DNA of 7,309 nt from the NCBI GenBank assembly GCA_021832495.1, contig JAKBKR010000095.1, positions 1-7,309 on the forward strand, given 5' to 3'. A model generated the notes under the pieces. It had not been told where the DNA came from. It ran no database searches and saw nothing but the letters and a program-made list of their open reading frames with translations. A program made the translations under genes and the position numbers. Shown in pieces: positions 1-4,995 of the stretch. Within the stretch, counting starts at the first letter, position 1, and each line of letters opens with the position of its first letter. The DNA is from a bacterium. Lineage in GTDB: Archaea > Thermoplasmatota > Thermoplasmata > Lutacidiplasmatales > UBA184.

Positions 1-184
1 AACTGGCGGGGAGACGAACGTTATAGCGCATGCCAATCCGGCGGGCGAGGTCCACGTACCGTCGCGACATGTCGAGCCGCCCTCGTTCGCTCGTTTCCTC
101 GGCCAGCTTCAGGAGGCCCTCCATCCGCTCCCGGGCGATGGATACCATACGCGCGGTCCGGATCCCGCGTCGGCCCCCCTTCAC
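1..184 (-). CDS. rnp4: Ribonuclease P protein component 4 (Rpp21/Rnp4), N-terminal part, cut by left edge
   Basis: Archaeal RNase P protein Rpp21 works with Rpp29 on the RNase P RNA to trim 5' leaders from pre-tRNAs. Only the first 61 codons are in the window. They read as a helical, basic segment containing IARERMEGLLKLAEE and then SRRYVDLARRIGMRYNVRLP, which matches the conserved alpha-helical N-terminal half of the family (A-x-x-RI-x-x-L, then RYV-x-LARRI, then a short V-R-x-P strand). The C-terminal zinc ribbon would lie beyond the left edge. The GTG start at 184 overlaps the TGA of the upstream zinc-ribbon gene by 4 nt (GTGA), so the two are probably translationally coupled. AGGA lies a few bases upstream. 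An in-frame ATG at 148 is an alternative start that removes 12 basic residues. The family call rests on motif recognition by eye and is fairly firm. Confidence 0.82.
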   Translation of the reverse strand, partial: MKGGRRGIRTARMVSIARERMEGLLKLAEETSERGRLDMSRRYVDLARRIGMRYNVRLPAS

Positions 185-483
185 TGCCGTCCTGCGCATA
201 TCGGGCACGCCACCGCGTCCGAGGAGATAATATTGTTGCAGTGGGCACACCGCTTCGCTCCCGGAGGAAGTCGTTCGAGGCTTGCGGGAGGGGGAAGGGG
301 GGGAAGTTGCGCCACGGAATTGGCAGGTGGACTCGGGGTGAACGGAGGTGGGGGCGGTGGGGGCGAAGTCTCCGCGATGATGGACCCTTGCGCTGCGGTC
401 TCAGGCATTTGTACCCGCAGGCACTTCGGACAGAAAATGGCCCTATCGTCAATGGGGGCGCCGCAGTGGATGCAGGCCGGCAC
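181..483 (-). CDS. Small double zinc-ribbon protein with proline-rich linker
   Basis: A 100-residue protein with two four-cysteine zinc ribbons. The first has CxxC at residues 4-7 and 18-21, the second CxxC at 79-82 and 93-96, and both have a 10-residue spacer between the pairs. They are joined by a low-complexity linker of about 50 residues rich in Pro, including a run of seven prolines at about 41-47. Such ribbons bind nucleic acid or protein partners, and no specific function can be assigned. The GTG start at 483 gives the typical N-terminus M-P-A-C-I-H-C-G. A weak AAGGT lies 11 nt upstream. The frame stays open back to a TTG at 567, but that extension shows no domain and low-quality composition. 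The stop overlaps the rnp4 start (GTGA), so the gene is co-expressed with the RNase P subunit, and a role in RNA metabolism is a reasonable inference. Confidence 0.72.
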   Translation of the reverse strand: MPACIHCGAPIDDRAIFCPKCLRVQMPETAAQGSIIAETSPPPPPPPFTPSPPANSVAQLPPLPPPASLERLPPGAKRCAHCNNIISSDAVACPICAGRQ

Positions 484-665
484 GACGCGCAAGGACCTTG
501 CAAAGCACTTAGCGATTGCCGGCCGGATGACATGGTCACCAGTTCGACCTTCGGAGGCGCACTCCAATCATGAAGCTTAGAAAGATACGATGTTCGGACC
601 GTCAGGTAAGGGCCTTAACTGCTGATGGGGTCACATGTAAATGGATACAAGGCCATGGTGGAGCC

Positions 666-970
666 ATGGATATTTTGTTGCGCCCTAAGGAGGCCGCACT
701 CCGTCTTGGGATCACCGTCACGAGCCTTCAGCATTGGGATAGGCAAGGGCGGAAACGTGTCGTCCGTACCCTAGGGGACTTGCGCCGCATTCCTCTCTCC
801 GAGGTCGAGAGGCTCATGGGAGAGAGAAACGACCGCCTGTCCTCTATGCCCGTGTTTCCTCCCACTACCAGAAGGAGGACCTCGAACGCCAGAAGGAGCG
901 CCTGCTCCGGACTCACCCGGGGACGGAACGCCAGTTCGACATCCGCCAGAGTGCGCTCAGCGTCTTGTAG
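666..970 (+). pseudogene. tnpA: IS607-family serine recombinase TnpA, frameshifted and truncated
   Basis: IS607 TnpA is a small serine resolvase with an N-terminal MerR-like helix-turn-helix. Codons from ATG 666 encode the DNA-binding part: LLRPKEAALRLGITVTSLQH followed by W-D-R-Q-G and a TLGDLRRIPLSEVERLMGER segment. At about 834-836 the reading frame breaks. One frame over, positions 836-970 encode PVLYARVSSHYQKEDLERQK and then ERLL, the start of the resolvase catalytic domain with the nucleophilic serine in the ARVSS motif. That frame ends at TAG 968-970 after about 45 codons, far short of a full resolvase (about 190-220 residues). A single-base loss is enough to explain the shift. No TnpB follows. 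The ATG at 666 is chosen because the domain begins there; the frame is open upstream to 570 but without recognisable content. The product is inactive. Confidence 0.85.
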
Positions 971-1049
971 TGCTTCACGGTAACCTTTCACGGTTGAGCC
1001 CGACGATGGCTCTGTCAGGCTGACCCATCACCACCGACAAGTTCAGGGT

Positions 1050-1997
1050 TCACTTGGGGTCTGGAGGACCCGGACCGAACTGGAACGGAATCTCCCCCTT
1101 CAGCACTCGAGCCCCAAGCTCTCGGTAGGCGATCCCTTGTAGCTGTCCGGTCTGGATCACGCTGGCTAGCAGGGCGGTGCGGTCCGCCCCCTTTTTCGTC
1201 CGGGACCCCCAAGACAGCTTCCGTTTCACCGCGATGTGAGGACGGAGTCCCTGCTCGGCGATGTTGTTGTGGGCATCCACCCCCATCTCTGCCCACCACC
1301 ACAGCTCGTCCCAGTGCTTGCTCCCGTACTTCTGAAGGGCCAGGGCCACCGTACCCTCACGCCTCACTCCCAACCAACGACGAGCCCACGCCATCAAACG
1401 CTTGGCCTCCCGGGTCTTCTCCTCCCCGGTGGGCCACTTGGCCACCTCCAAGGTCCGGCGGGAGAGTTTCTCCATCACCCTCAGTCCGCGCCAGTCCGGG
1501 GCATCGGAGGGGTGCTCCCATCCCTCCTGCCCCTGCTTCGCCTTCCGTAGGAGGTGGACCCAGCACCGTTGCTTCTTCCCGTGCACGGCGTTGAAGGCCA
1601 CACCTCCATCGCAGTTCAATACCTGTCCCTTCGGTCGACGCTTCCCGAGGACTCCCTCAGGGACCTCGTGACCTGCCGATTTGTCCACCCGGAAGAAGGC
1701 CGCCTTCACATCCGGGCTGATGAAGTCCCACAGGTTGTGGTTGACCCCGTCCACCCTCCATCCGGTCCAGTCCGCATTGACCTGCGTGCCTTCCTTCAGT
1801 GCCTGTCGGATCGCCTCGTAGGCAGGGGCGAAAAGACGAGCCGACCGCGCCAGCATCTTGTCGATCTCGCCCACGCTCACTTTCAGTCCGTAGTCCGAGC
1901 TGAGAAGATCCCTCAACATCGAGGTGGTCAAGCCCTTGAGCCGGGGTTCGACAGCAGGTGACGCAGGTTTCTCGCCGTAAAATCGGGGTGAGTTCAC
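1050..1997 (-). CDS. IS66-family transposase, missing the N-terminal zinc finger (probable 5'-truncated remnant)
   Basis: A 315-residue ORF with the IS66 DDE core. Asp76 lies in NADWTGWRVDG (usually DETGWRV, so the residue after the Asp is Trp instead of Glu), Asp130 in VLNCDGG, and Glu248 in NNIAEQGLRP. The family motifs RCWVHLLRKAK and KRKLSWGSRTKKGAD are also present. A helical region at about 24-70 precedes the core as in relatives. IS66 transposases usually run 400-550 residues and carry a CxxC zinc finger upstream of this point, which is absent here. Residues 1-19, from the GTG at 1997, are encoded by the reverse complement of repeat R, which also occurs at 3370 and 6646 without any transposase. 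The natural N-terminus was therefore probably lost and the ORF now runs through foreign sequence. No IS66 accessory genes (tnpA/tnpB) are recognisable. The catalytic residues are intact, but activity is doubtful. Confidence 0.85.
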   Translation of the reverse strand: MNSPRFYGEKPASPAVEPRLKGLTTSMLRDLLSSDYGLKVSVGEIDKMLARSARLFAPAYEAIRQALKEGTQVNADWTGWRVDGVNHNLWDFISPDVKAAFFRVDKSAGHEVPEGVLGKRRPKGQVLNCDGGVAFNAVHGKKQRCWVHLLRKAKQGQEGWEHPSDAPDWRGLRVMEKLSRRTLEVAKWPTGEEKTREAKRLMAWARRWLGVRREGTVALALQKYGSKHWDELWWWAEMGVDAHNNIAEQGLRPHIAVKRKLSWGSRTKKGADRTALLASVIQTGQLQGIAYRELGARVLKGEIPFQFGPGPPDPK

Positions 1998-2001
1998 CCC
2001 C
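1941..2001 (+). repeat. Repeat R, copy A (fused in frame to the IS66 ORF)
   Basis: First copy of a repeat that recurs at 3370 and 6646. It begins ccggggttcgacagc and continues ggtgacgcaggtttctcgcc. Over the first 38 nt it differs from copy B at 2 positions and from copy C at 4. With copy C the similarity continues to the run of C at about 2001 (about 85% over 61 nt). The right end holds a near-perfect palindrome at 1985-2000 (GGGGTGA, GT, TCACCCC). Unlike B and C, this copy is not followed by the shared leader and membrane gene. Read on the minus strand it encodes YGEKPASPAVEPR, the start of the transposase ORF. Confidence 0.8.
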
Positions 2002-2036
2002 CCTTTGTTATGCTACGTCTCCCCCGGTGCCGGACC

Positions 2037-2213
2037 CTACCCCTGGAGAGGTATCCTCTCCGGGTCCAGTCCGCTCCACCCCCGTTGAAATGCCTCAACC
2101 TTCACGCCCAGCGCCTCCAAGATGCGCCGCTGCTCCTCGTTGGGCTCCGTGACCTGCTTGAACCGCACCCCCGTCCCCACGATCTCCTGGTCGTTCACCA
2201 CGATCGACCCCAT
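2037..2213 (-). CDS. Unrecognised 58-residue ORF between ISL3 and IS66 remnants
   Basis: ATG at 2213 to TAG at 2037. The product begins MGSIVVNDQEIVGTGVRF, continues with KQVTEPNEEQRRILEALGVK and ends ...RIPLQG. Codon usage looks genuinely coding: third positions are mostly G or C, acidic and basic residues alternate, and there is no low complexity. The NEEQRRILEALG segment is predicted helical. I do not recognise a family. It sits on the same strand as the two transposase remnants and begins within a few bases of where ISL3 similarity stops. It may be an accessory ORF of one of these elements, the tail of a larger gene fused there by recombination, or an independent small gene. No clear ribosome binding site is visible. 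Confidence 0.45.
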   Translation of the reverse strand: MGSIVVNDQEIVGTGVRFKQVTEPNEEQRRILEALGVKVEAFQRGWSGLDPERIPLQG

Positions 2214-2474
2214 GGTCGTGGCACTCCACCCGGGGCACCTTGGCGTGGACCCAAGTCTACAGTTGCATCGTGTCCAGGTGGCGCCTCTCCCTCTCCTCCT
2301 TGTGATCGTAGAGGGAGAGCTTCTTCCCGCACTGGGGGCAGGGGAAGGTCACCCCGTTGGCGTGCTCCACAACCAGACGTCGATTCGCTGCTCCTTGACG
2401 TTCAAGTCCACACGGACGACGGACCAAGGAGGTTCCACACCGAGGATATTTCGGAAGAGTTCGGTATCGCGCAC
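2206..2474 (-). pseudogene. ISL3-family transposase, N-terminal fragment with frameshift and stop
   Basis: ISL3 transposases begin with a short helical segment and a zinc-ribbon/HTH before the DDE domain. From a GTG at 2474, one frame reads MRDTELFRNILGVEPPWSV and RVDLNVKEQRIDVW. The next frame then picks up VEHANGVTFPCPQCGKK, SLYDHKEERERRHLDTMQ, a TAG at 2257-2259, then TWVHAKVPRVECHDHGV. The CPxCG, YDH, RHLDTMQ and HA-VPRV-C-HGV motifs in this order are typical of archaeal and bacterial ISL3 N-termini. The frame change is near 2372 and fits loss of one base. The TAG would be CAG (Gln) after one transition. Similarity ends at about 2206, and the DDE domain is absent. The product is dead. The first codons coincide with the arm of a strong hairpin at 2471-2492. 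Confidence 0.8.
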
Positions 2475-2492
2475 GCGGGTTCACCCGCGTGC
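2471..2492. repeat. Perfect 9-bp stem, 4-nt loop hairpin at the ISL3 5' end
   Basis: GCACGCGGG (2471-2479), loop TTCA, then CCCGCGTGC (2484-2492). All nine pairs are Watson-Crick and mostly GC. The hairpin overlaps the presumed start codon of the ISL3 remnant and lies about 45 nt before the TATA box of the DUF5678 gene. It could be an old element-end structure, a structure blocking transposase translation, or a boundary between the transposon tract and the next operon. There is no T-run for a classical terminator on either side. Confidence 0.6.
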
Positions 2493-2535
2493 CGGATCCC
2501 TACTCTGTCAAGAGGCTACTCACCCGATGGAGCCG

Positions 2536-2550
2536 TTATATGTTCCGAAC
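2536..2550 (+). promoter_or_regulatory. TATA box and palindrome upstream of DUF5678-protease operon
   Basis: TTATAT at 2536-2541 lies about 35-40 nt before the ATG at 2576, placing a start site about 25 nt downstream near 2565 and leaving a leader of about 10 nt. Immediately after it, GTTCCGAAC (2542-2550) is a 9-bp palindrome, and a related half site GTTCG follows at 2556. Location just downstream of a TATA box suits an operator. This is inference from position and sequence only. Confidence 0.45.
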
Positions 2551-2575
2551 GGTATGTTCGACTAGAGACTGAGCA

Positions 2576-2788
2576 ATGAAAGGAAGCTACAAGGGGCATC
2601 GCCCCAAGGAAGATCCATCCCCAATCACTCTCGGAAAGTTCCGAGGAAAGTGGGTTGCGGTTCTTCACGGAGCAGTTGTTGCGTCCGGAGACAGGGCCAT
2701 CGAGGTCCTACGACGGGTAGATATAGAATTCCCCACGGAGAAACCCTCCGTTTACAGGGTTCCTGCCGATGAGGTAATGCTTCTGTGA
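2576..2788 (+). CDS. DUF5678-like small protein
   Basis: A 70-residue protein whose C-terminal 50 residues fit the DUF5678 pattern: F-x-G-KWVAVL at 22-30, then an HGAVVASGD turn at 31-39, an amphipathic helix AIEVLRRVDIEF, and a final VYRVPADEVMLL strand. This is a short beta-beta-alpha-beta unit of unknown function, common in archaea. The first 20 residues are polar and probably disordered. The ATG at 2576 fits the TATA box upstream, and no strong ribosome binding site is present, consistent with a short leader. The TGA stop at 2786-2788 overlaps the GTG start of the aspartic protease by 4 nt, so the two proteins are probably made in fixed ratio and may act together. The family call is from memory of the motif. 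Confidence 0.68.
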   Translation: MKGSYKGHRPKEDPSPITLGKFRGKWVAVLHGAVVASGDRAIEVLRRVDIEFPTEKPSVYRVPADEVMLL

Positions 2789-3258
2789 CCCCGCCCGTCG
2801 ACAGACGGGATGGGCGGCACCGTCACCCGGCCCACGTTTATGGGTACACGGGTGCTCAGTGGGGCAACGTCCAAGACAAGCTTCCAATGATCCCGGTTAT
2901 CCTTTCATGGAAAGGTAAGGGCATGCGTACCAAGGCCCTTTTGGACACCGGAGCCACGTCCACATTCCTGATACCCGACATCGCTGAGTATCTTGGTTTG
3001 GAGCTGAGCGGAAACCCAACCGAGGCACATGGTGCGGGAAGGGCATTCAGCGTCCGCGAAGCCAAGGTAGAGGTCCAGTTGGAGACGAGCCGGCAGTCCC
3101 GCCCGGGCCCTGAGACCCACACCATCGACGTAAAGATTCCGACCGAGCCTGATGCCATCCCCTTCCCTGTGCTGGGACGCAAGCCATTCTTCCACTTTTA
3201 CGAAATAACCATCCGAGAGCGCAAGGAGCAGATCGTCATGAGACGGGTCTACAGTTGA
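2785..3258 (+). CDS. Retropepsin-like (clan AA) aspartic protease
   Basis: A 157-residue single-domain protease of the retroviral type, active as a dimer with one catalytic Asp per subunit. The active-site motif ALLDTGATSTFLIP places the catalytic Asp at residue 54. Strands on either side (MIPVILSW and VEVQLE) and the FPVLGRKPFF motif at about 127-136 complete the fold. This LGR segment is the counterpart of the ILG motif in retropepsins. The C-terminus, ITIRERKEQIVMRRV, is a typical last strand pair. No signal peptide or membrane segment is visible, so it should be cytoplasmic. The GTG start at 2785 overlaps the DUF5678 stop. An ATG at 2887 (residue 35) sits directly before the first strand and is a credible alternative, since residues 1-30 show no fold. 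The substrate is unknown; the coupled DUF5678 protein is a candidate partner or substrate. Confidence 0.8.
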   Translation: MTPPVDRRDGRHRHPAHVYGYTGAQWGNVQDKLPMIPVILSWKGKGMRTKALLDTGATSTFLIPDIAEYLGLELSGNPTEAHGAGRAFSVREAKVEVQLETSRQSRPGPETHTIDVKIPTEPDAIPFPVLGRKPFFHFYEITIRERKEQIVMRRVYS

Positions 3259-3267
3259 CCCCACCCT

Positions 3268-3281
3268 TCGAACCCCGGCTC
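3268..3281 (-). repeat. Inverted 14-nt match to the start of repeat R
   Basis: The minus strand reads gagccggggttcga, identical to 1938-1951 at the left boundary of repeat copy A, including three bases outside the repeat itself. It lies about 90 nt upstream of copy B in the opposite orientation, so the two form an inverted pair around the stretch 3282-3369. The string also resembles a tRNA T-arm, so coincidence or tRNA ancestry is possible. Confidence 0.4.
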
Positions 3282-3314
3282 GTAGTGGTTCGTGTGCCGG
3301 ACAGTAGAAATCCA

Positions 3315-3338
3315 GAGCGGCCTACGGCGTAGAAGCTC
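3315..3338. other. Interrupted hairpin in the gap after the protease gene
   Basis: GAGC-ggc-CTAC-ggc-GTAG-aa-GCTC can fold as two stacked 4-bp stems with a small internal loop. It lies about 57 nt after the protease stop codon, in the gap 3259-3369 that shows no gene. It might help end transcription of the protease operon, but no clear T-run follows it. Confidence 0.3.
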
Positions 3339-3369
3339 CCCACCTGCTGTAGCTTTCCGATGTATCTAT

Positions 3370-3566
3370 CCGAGGTTCGACAGCTGGTGACGCAGGTTTC
3401 TCGCCGTTGCACCGGAGCGACGACCCCCCCAACCCTTGAAGTCCCCCGGGGCCTTACATAGAGTGACCATGGAGGCCTTGGTCGGACTCTGGGCGGCGTT
3501 TGACGACCTCGCCCCTTGGGCCGCGGTCCCGTGGGCCCCCCCCTCGGTCGGGGCTCTGCGCTACGG
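3370..3566 (+). repeat. Repeat R copy B with shared leader and constant 5' gene segment
   Basis: This block aligns with 6646-6840. It has repeat R (first 38 nt nearly identical to copies A and C), then aacccttgaagt and ccccggggccttac, then gtgaccATGGAGGCC, then about 28 constant codons containing a 36-nt stretch (CCTTGGGCC to GTCGGG) with a single mismatch. The ATG lies 99 nt after the repeat start here and 100 nt in copy C. Conservation of third codon positions and of noncoding bases shows recent common origin at DNA level, not just protein similarity. To the left of ccg the flanks of B and C share nothing. No convincing TATA box or ribosome binding site is conserved in the block. Confidence 0.82.
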
Positions 3567-4548
3567 CTTCGAGGGGAGCTGGCAATCGTCGCAGCCCTCC
3601 CCGGTGTGCAGTTGGGGCTGCACTTCTTGGAATGCGTGGAGCGGGATCGGGGTGTGGGATGCGGCGGAGCAGGCGGCGGTGAGTGCGCTCACGGCGGTGG
3701 GGGCCGCGCTGGAGGCGGCCCTCCAGGCGCTGAGGACTTTCTGGCTACAGCTGATAACGTCCATGGTGAAAACCGCCCTTTCGCCGATTCTCAGTGTCAT
3801 CAGTTCAGACGTGGGTAACATCTATACTGGGTTCAACGCCGCCAAAGGTGGCCAATCGTCAAGTTCACTGTTCCAACAAGGCATGGCCCCGCTCCTTATT
3901 GGTGGCGTTGCAATTGCCATTGTTACGCAGGTCATCATCACAATAGCGACTCCCGAGACCGCTGTCCTTGGCCCAGTGTCATCAATCATCATCCCACTCT
4001 TAATGACACTCATGGGCGGGGGACTTTCTGCTGGTACCTTCGTACCACCATCAATCAACTCTGTTGGTGTGACGGCTTGGCTCACTGACATCAAGGACTT
4101 CCTAACTACGTTCTTCAATTCGGGAGGCTGCGCGGCACAAGTGGCTGCCACTGACCTCGTGATATGGTTAGCGGTATTCGGGGTCATGGGCCTGACCTTT
4201 GGAGTGATAGGTTCCATCGCGAAAACTGGGGAGGCAGACAACGTCGTCCTGAGCGACGACGCCGCGGCAAGGGCGGCAAGGTATGCGAACATTGGGATGG
4301 TCCTGATTGCGTTGGCCTTCGTTTTCATGTTTGCCGATCTTGTCATGCTATCGATTGCAGCGACCCCCACGACTTCCTGCGATGAGTCGGGCGCGCTTCT
4401 GTCCCTTGTCGGGTACCTGGATGTCGTTTCTCTCGTGGCCGACGTCATTGGCCTACTACTGGTGGATAACCCTGCAGAAATTGCGTTGGGCGGAGCAGTC
4501 GTTGGAATCGATGTAAGAGGGTTGCTGTATGGTCTTACATTGCAATAG
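3469..4548 (+). CDS. Multi-pass membrane protein with constant N-terminal head (cassette B)
   Basis: A 359-residue protein of no family I recognise. Residues 1-28 are the head shared with the cassette C protein (W-x-x-FD, then PWAAVPWAPPSVG). Residues 29-63 are Trp/Ser-rich with a CSWGC pair. Residues 64-108 form a long Ala-rich amphipathic helix. Hydrophobic segments follow at about 139-162, 165-187, 230-251, 272-298, 309-332 and possibly 338-355. Two cysteine-containing loops (GGC at about 206-208, SCDESG at about 302-307) may face outside. Composition changes inside the gene: 3661-3720 is 83% GC while 3961-4020 is 53%. The ATG at 3469 is chosen because it begins the region matching cassette C; an in-frame TTG at 3436 is out of frame with the gene in C and so unlikely. 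No ribosome binding site is seen. The next membrane gene starts 24 nt downstream, so they are probably one unit. Confidence 0.7.
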   Translation: MEALVGLWAAFDDLAPWAAVPWAPPSVGALRYGFEGSWQSSQPSPVCSWGCTSWNAWSGIGVWDAAEQAAVSALTAVGAALEAALQALRTFWLQLITSMVKTALSPILSVISSDVGNIYTGFNAAKGGQSSSSLFQQGMAPLLIGGVAIAIVTQVIITIATPETAVLGPVSSIIIPLLMTLMGGGLSAGTFVPPSINSVGVTAWLTDIKDFLTTFFNSGGCAAQVAATDLVIWLAVFGVMGLTFGVIGSIAKTGEADNVVLSDDAAARAARYANIGMVLIALAFVFMFADLVMLSIAATPTTSCDESGALLSLVGYLDVVSLVADVIGLLLVDNPAEIALGGAVVGIDVRGLLYGLTLQ

Positions 4549-4561
4549 AGAACATGTTTCT

Positions 4562-4566
4562 GGAGG
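4562..4566 (+). promoter_or_regulatory. Strong Shine-Dalgarno site GGAGG
   Basis: GGAGG ends 6 nt before the ATG at 4573. It stands out because the upstream gene of the same unit lacks such a site. This fits a scheme in which the first gene is translated from its own leader and the second by internal initiation on the same mRNA. Confidence 0.7.
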
Positions 4567-4572
4567 GGCCGC

Positions 4573-4932
4573 ATGATTGAAACTGGCTCTGCGTTTGGCA
4601 TAGTCATCGGATTAGCATTCCTCATTCTTGCGTACCCTGTCCAACTGATAGTCAAGTCGAGGATAGAGATTTACAGTACGGGGACACAGACACCAAACCG
4701 AGATGCTATTACCAAAGCTGGTAGGATCGCCCAAAGACTTACTGCAATATTCATTGGGTTGGGGGAGGGTCTGGCAGGTCTGGTAGTGACGGGAGAGATG
4801 CTCCCAAACAGTCTACTCGTAACGGTTCTTGCGTGGGGCTTCGGAGCTCTGATCGTTCTCCTCCTTGGGCTATATCTTCTTGAGATTGCCGAGTTCAACG
4901 CTTGGTTGCGAAAGATACCTGCTGAGTTTTGA
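4573..4932 (+). CDS. Small three-helix membrane protein (cassette B partner)
   Basis: A 119-residue protein with hydrophobic helices at about 6-27, 56-74 and 79-104. A polar loop lies between the first and second (residues 29-50, with several Arg/Lys) and the C-terminal tail is short and charged. The loop with VKSR and RDAITKAGRIAQR is positively charged and so probably cytoplasmic, which would put the N-terminus outside. No family is recognised. The start is supported by GGAGG at 4562-4566. It follows the 359-residue membrane protein by 24 nt on the same strand and probably shares its transcript. If that protein is an effector, this one has the size and topology expected of a membrane immunity partner, but that is speculation. 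The gap 4933-4995 to the convergent GNAT gene holds nothing recognised. Confidence 0.72.
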   Translation: MIETGSAFGIVIGLAFLILAYPVQLIVKSRIEIYSTGTQTPNRDAITKAGRIAQRLTAIFIGLGEGLAGLVVTGEMLPNSLLVTVLAWGFGALIVLLLGLYLLEIAEFNAWLRKIPAEF

Positions 4933-4995
4933 CCGCGGACATGAGTGTGTTGTCGGGCATGAACCCTATGCGGTCGTAACCCACACCTTGCCATC

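Larger units (their letters stand above)
660..2475. mobile_element. Insertion-sequence graveyard (IS607, IS66 and ISL3 remnants)
   Basis: Three unrelated transposase families lie next to each other, each damaged. IS607 tnpA is frameshifted and cut at 970. The IS66 transposase lacks the family's N-terminal zinc finger. The ISL3 N-terminus carries a frameshift and an in-frame stop and is cut at about 2206. No intact element ends or target-site duplications could be identified by eye. The short stretch 971-1049 between the IS607 and IS66 pieces shows no gene. Outer limits are approximate and set by the outermost recognisable coding remnants. The tract separates the rnp4 operon from accessory genes to the right, so it probably marks a hot spot for insertion. 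Confidence 0.75.

Noticed and set aside
21..539. 172-codon minus-strand ORF over the zinc-ribbon gene and rnp4
   Set aside because: It is a shadow frame rich in Arg/Pro/Ser without motifs. The true products are read in the other frames, with a GTGA junction.
1941..1960. tRNA fragment, since ccggggttcga looks like a T-arm
   Set aside because: The downstream half of the T-stem and an acceptor stem are missing in all three copies, and no cloverleaf could be drawn.
1974..1984. TATA box in repeat R (cgtaaaatcg in copy A, cgtagtatcg in copy C)
   Set aside because: Copy B has ttgcaccg at this position although it has the same downstream gene head, so the element is not conserved where it should matter.
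3436..3468. TTG start at 3436 for the cassette B protein
   Set aside because: The matching TTG in cassette C (6712) is out of frame with its gene, while the ATG in gtgaccATGGAGGCC is in frame in both.
3822..4655. 277-codon minus-strand ORF opposite the cassette B membrane gene
   Set aside because: It is an antisense shadow of a hydrophobic gene, rich in Met/Thr/Pro. It has no domain and crosses the start of the next gene.
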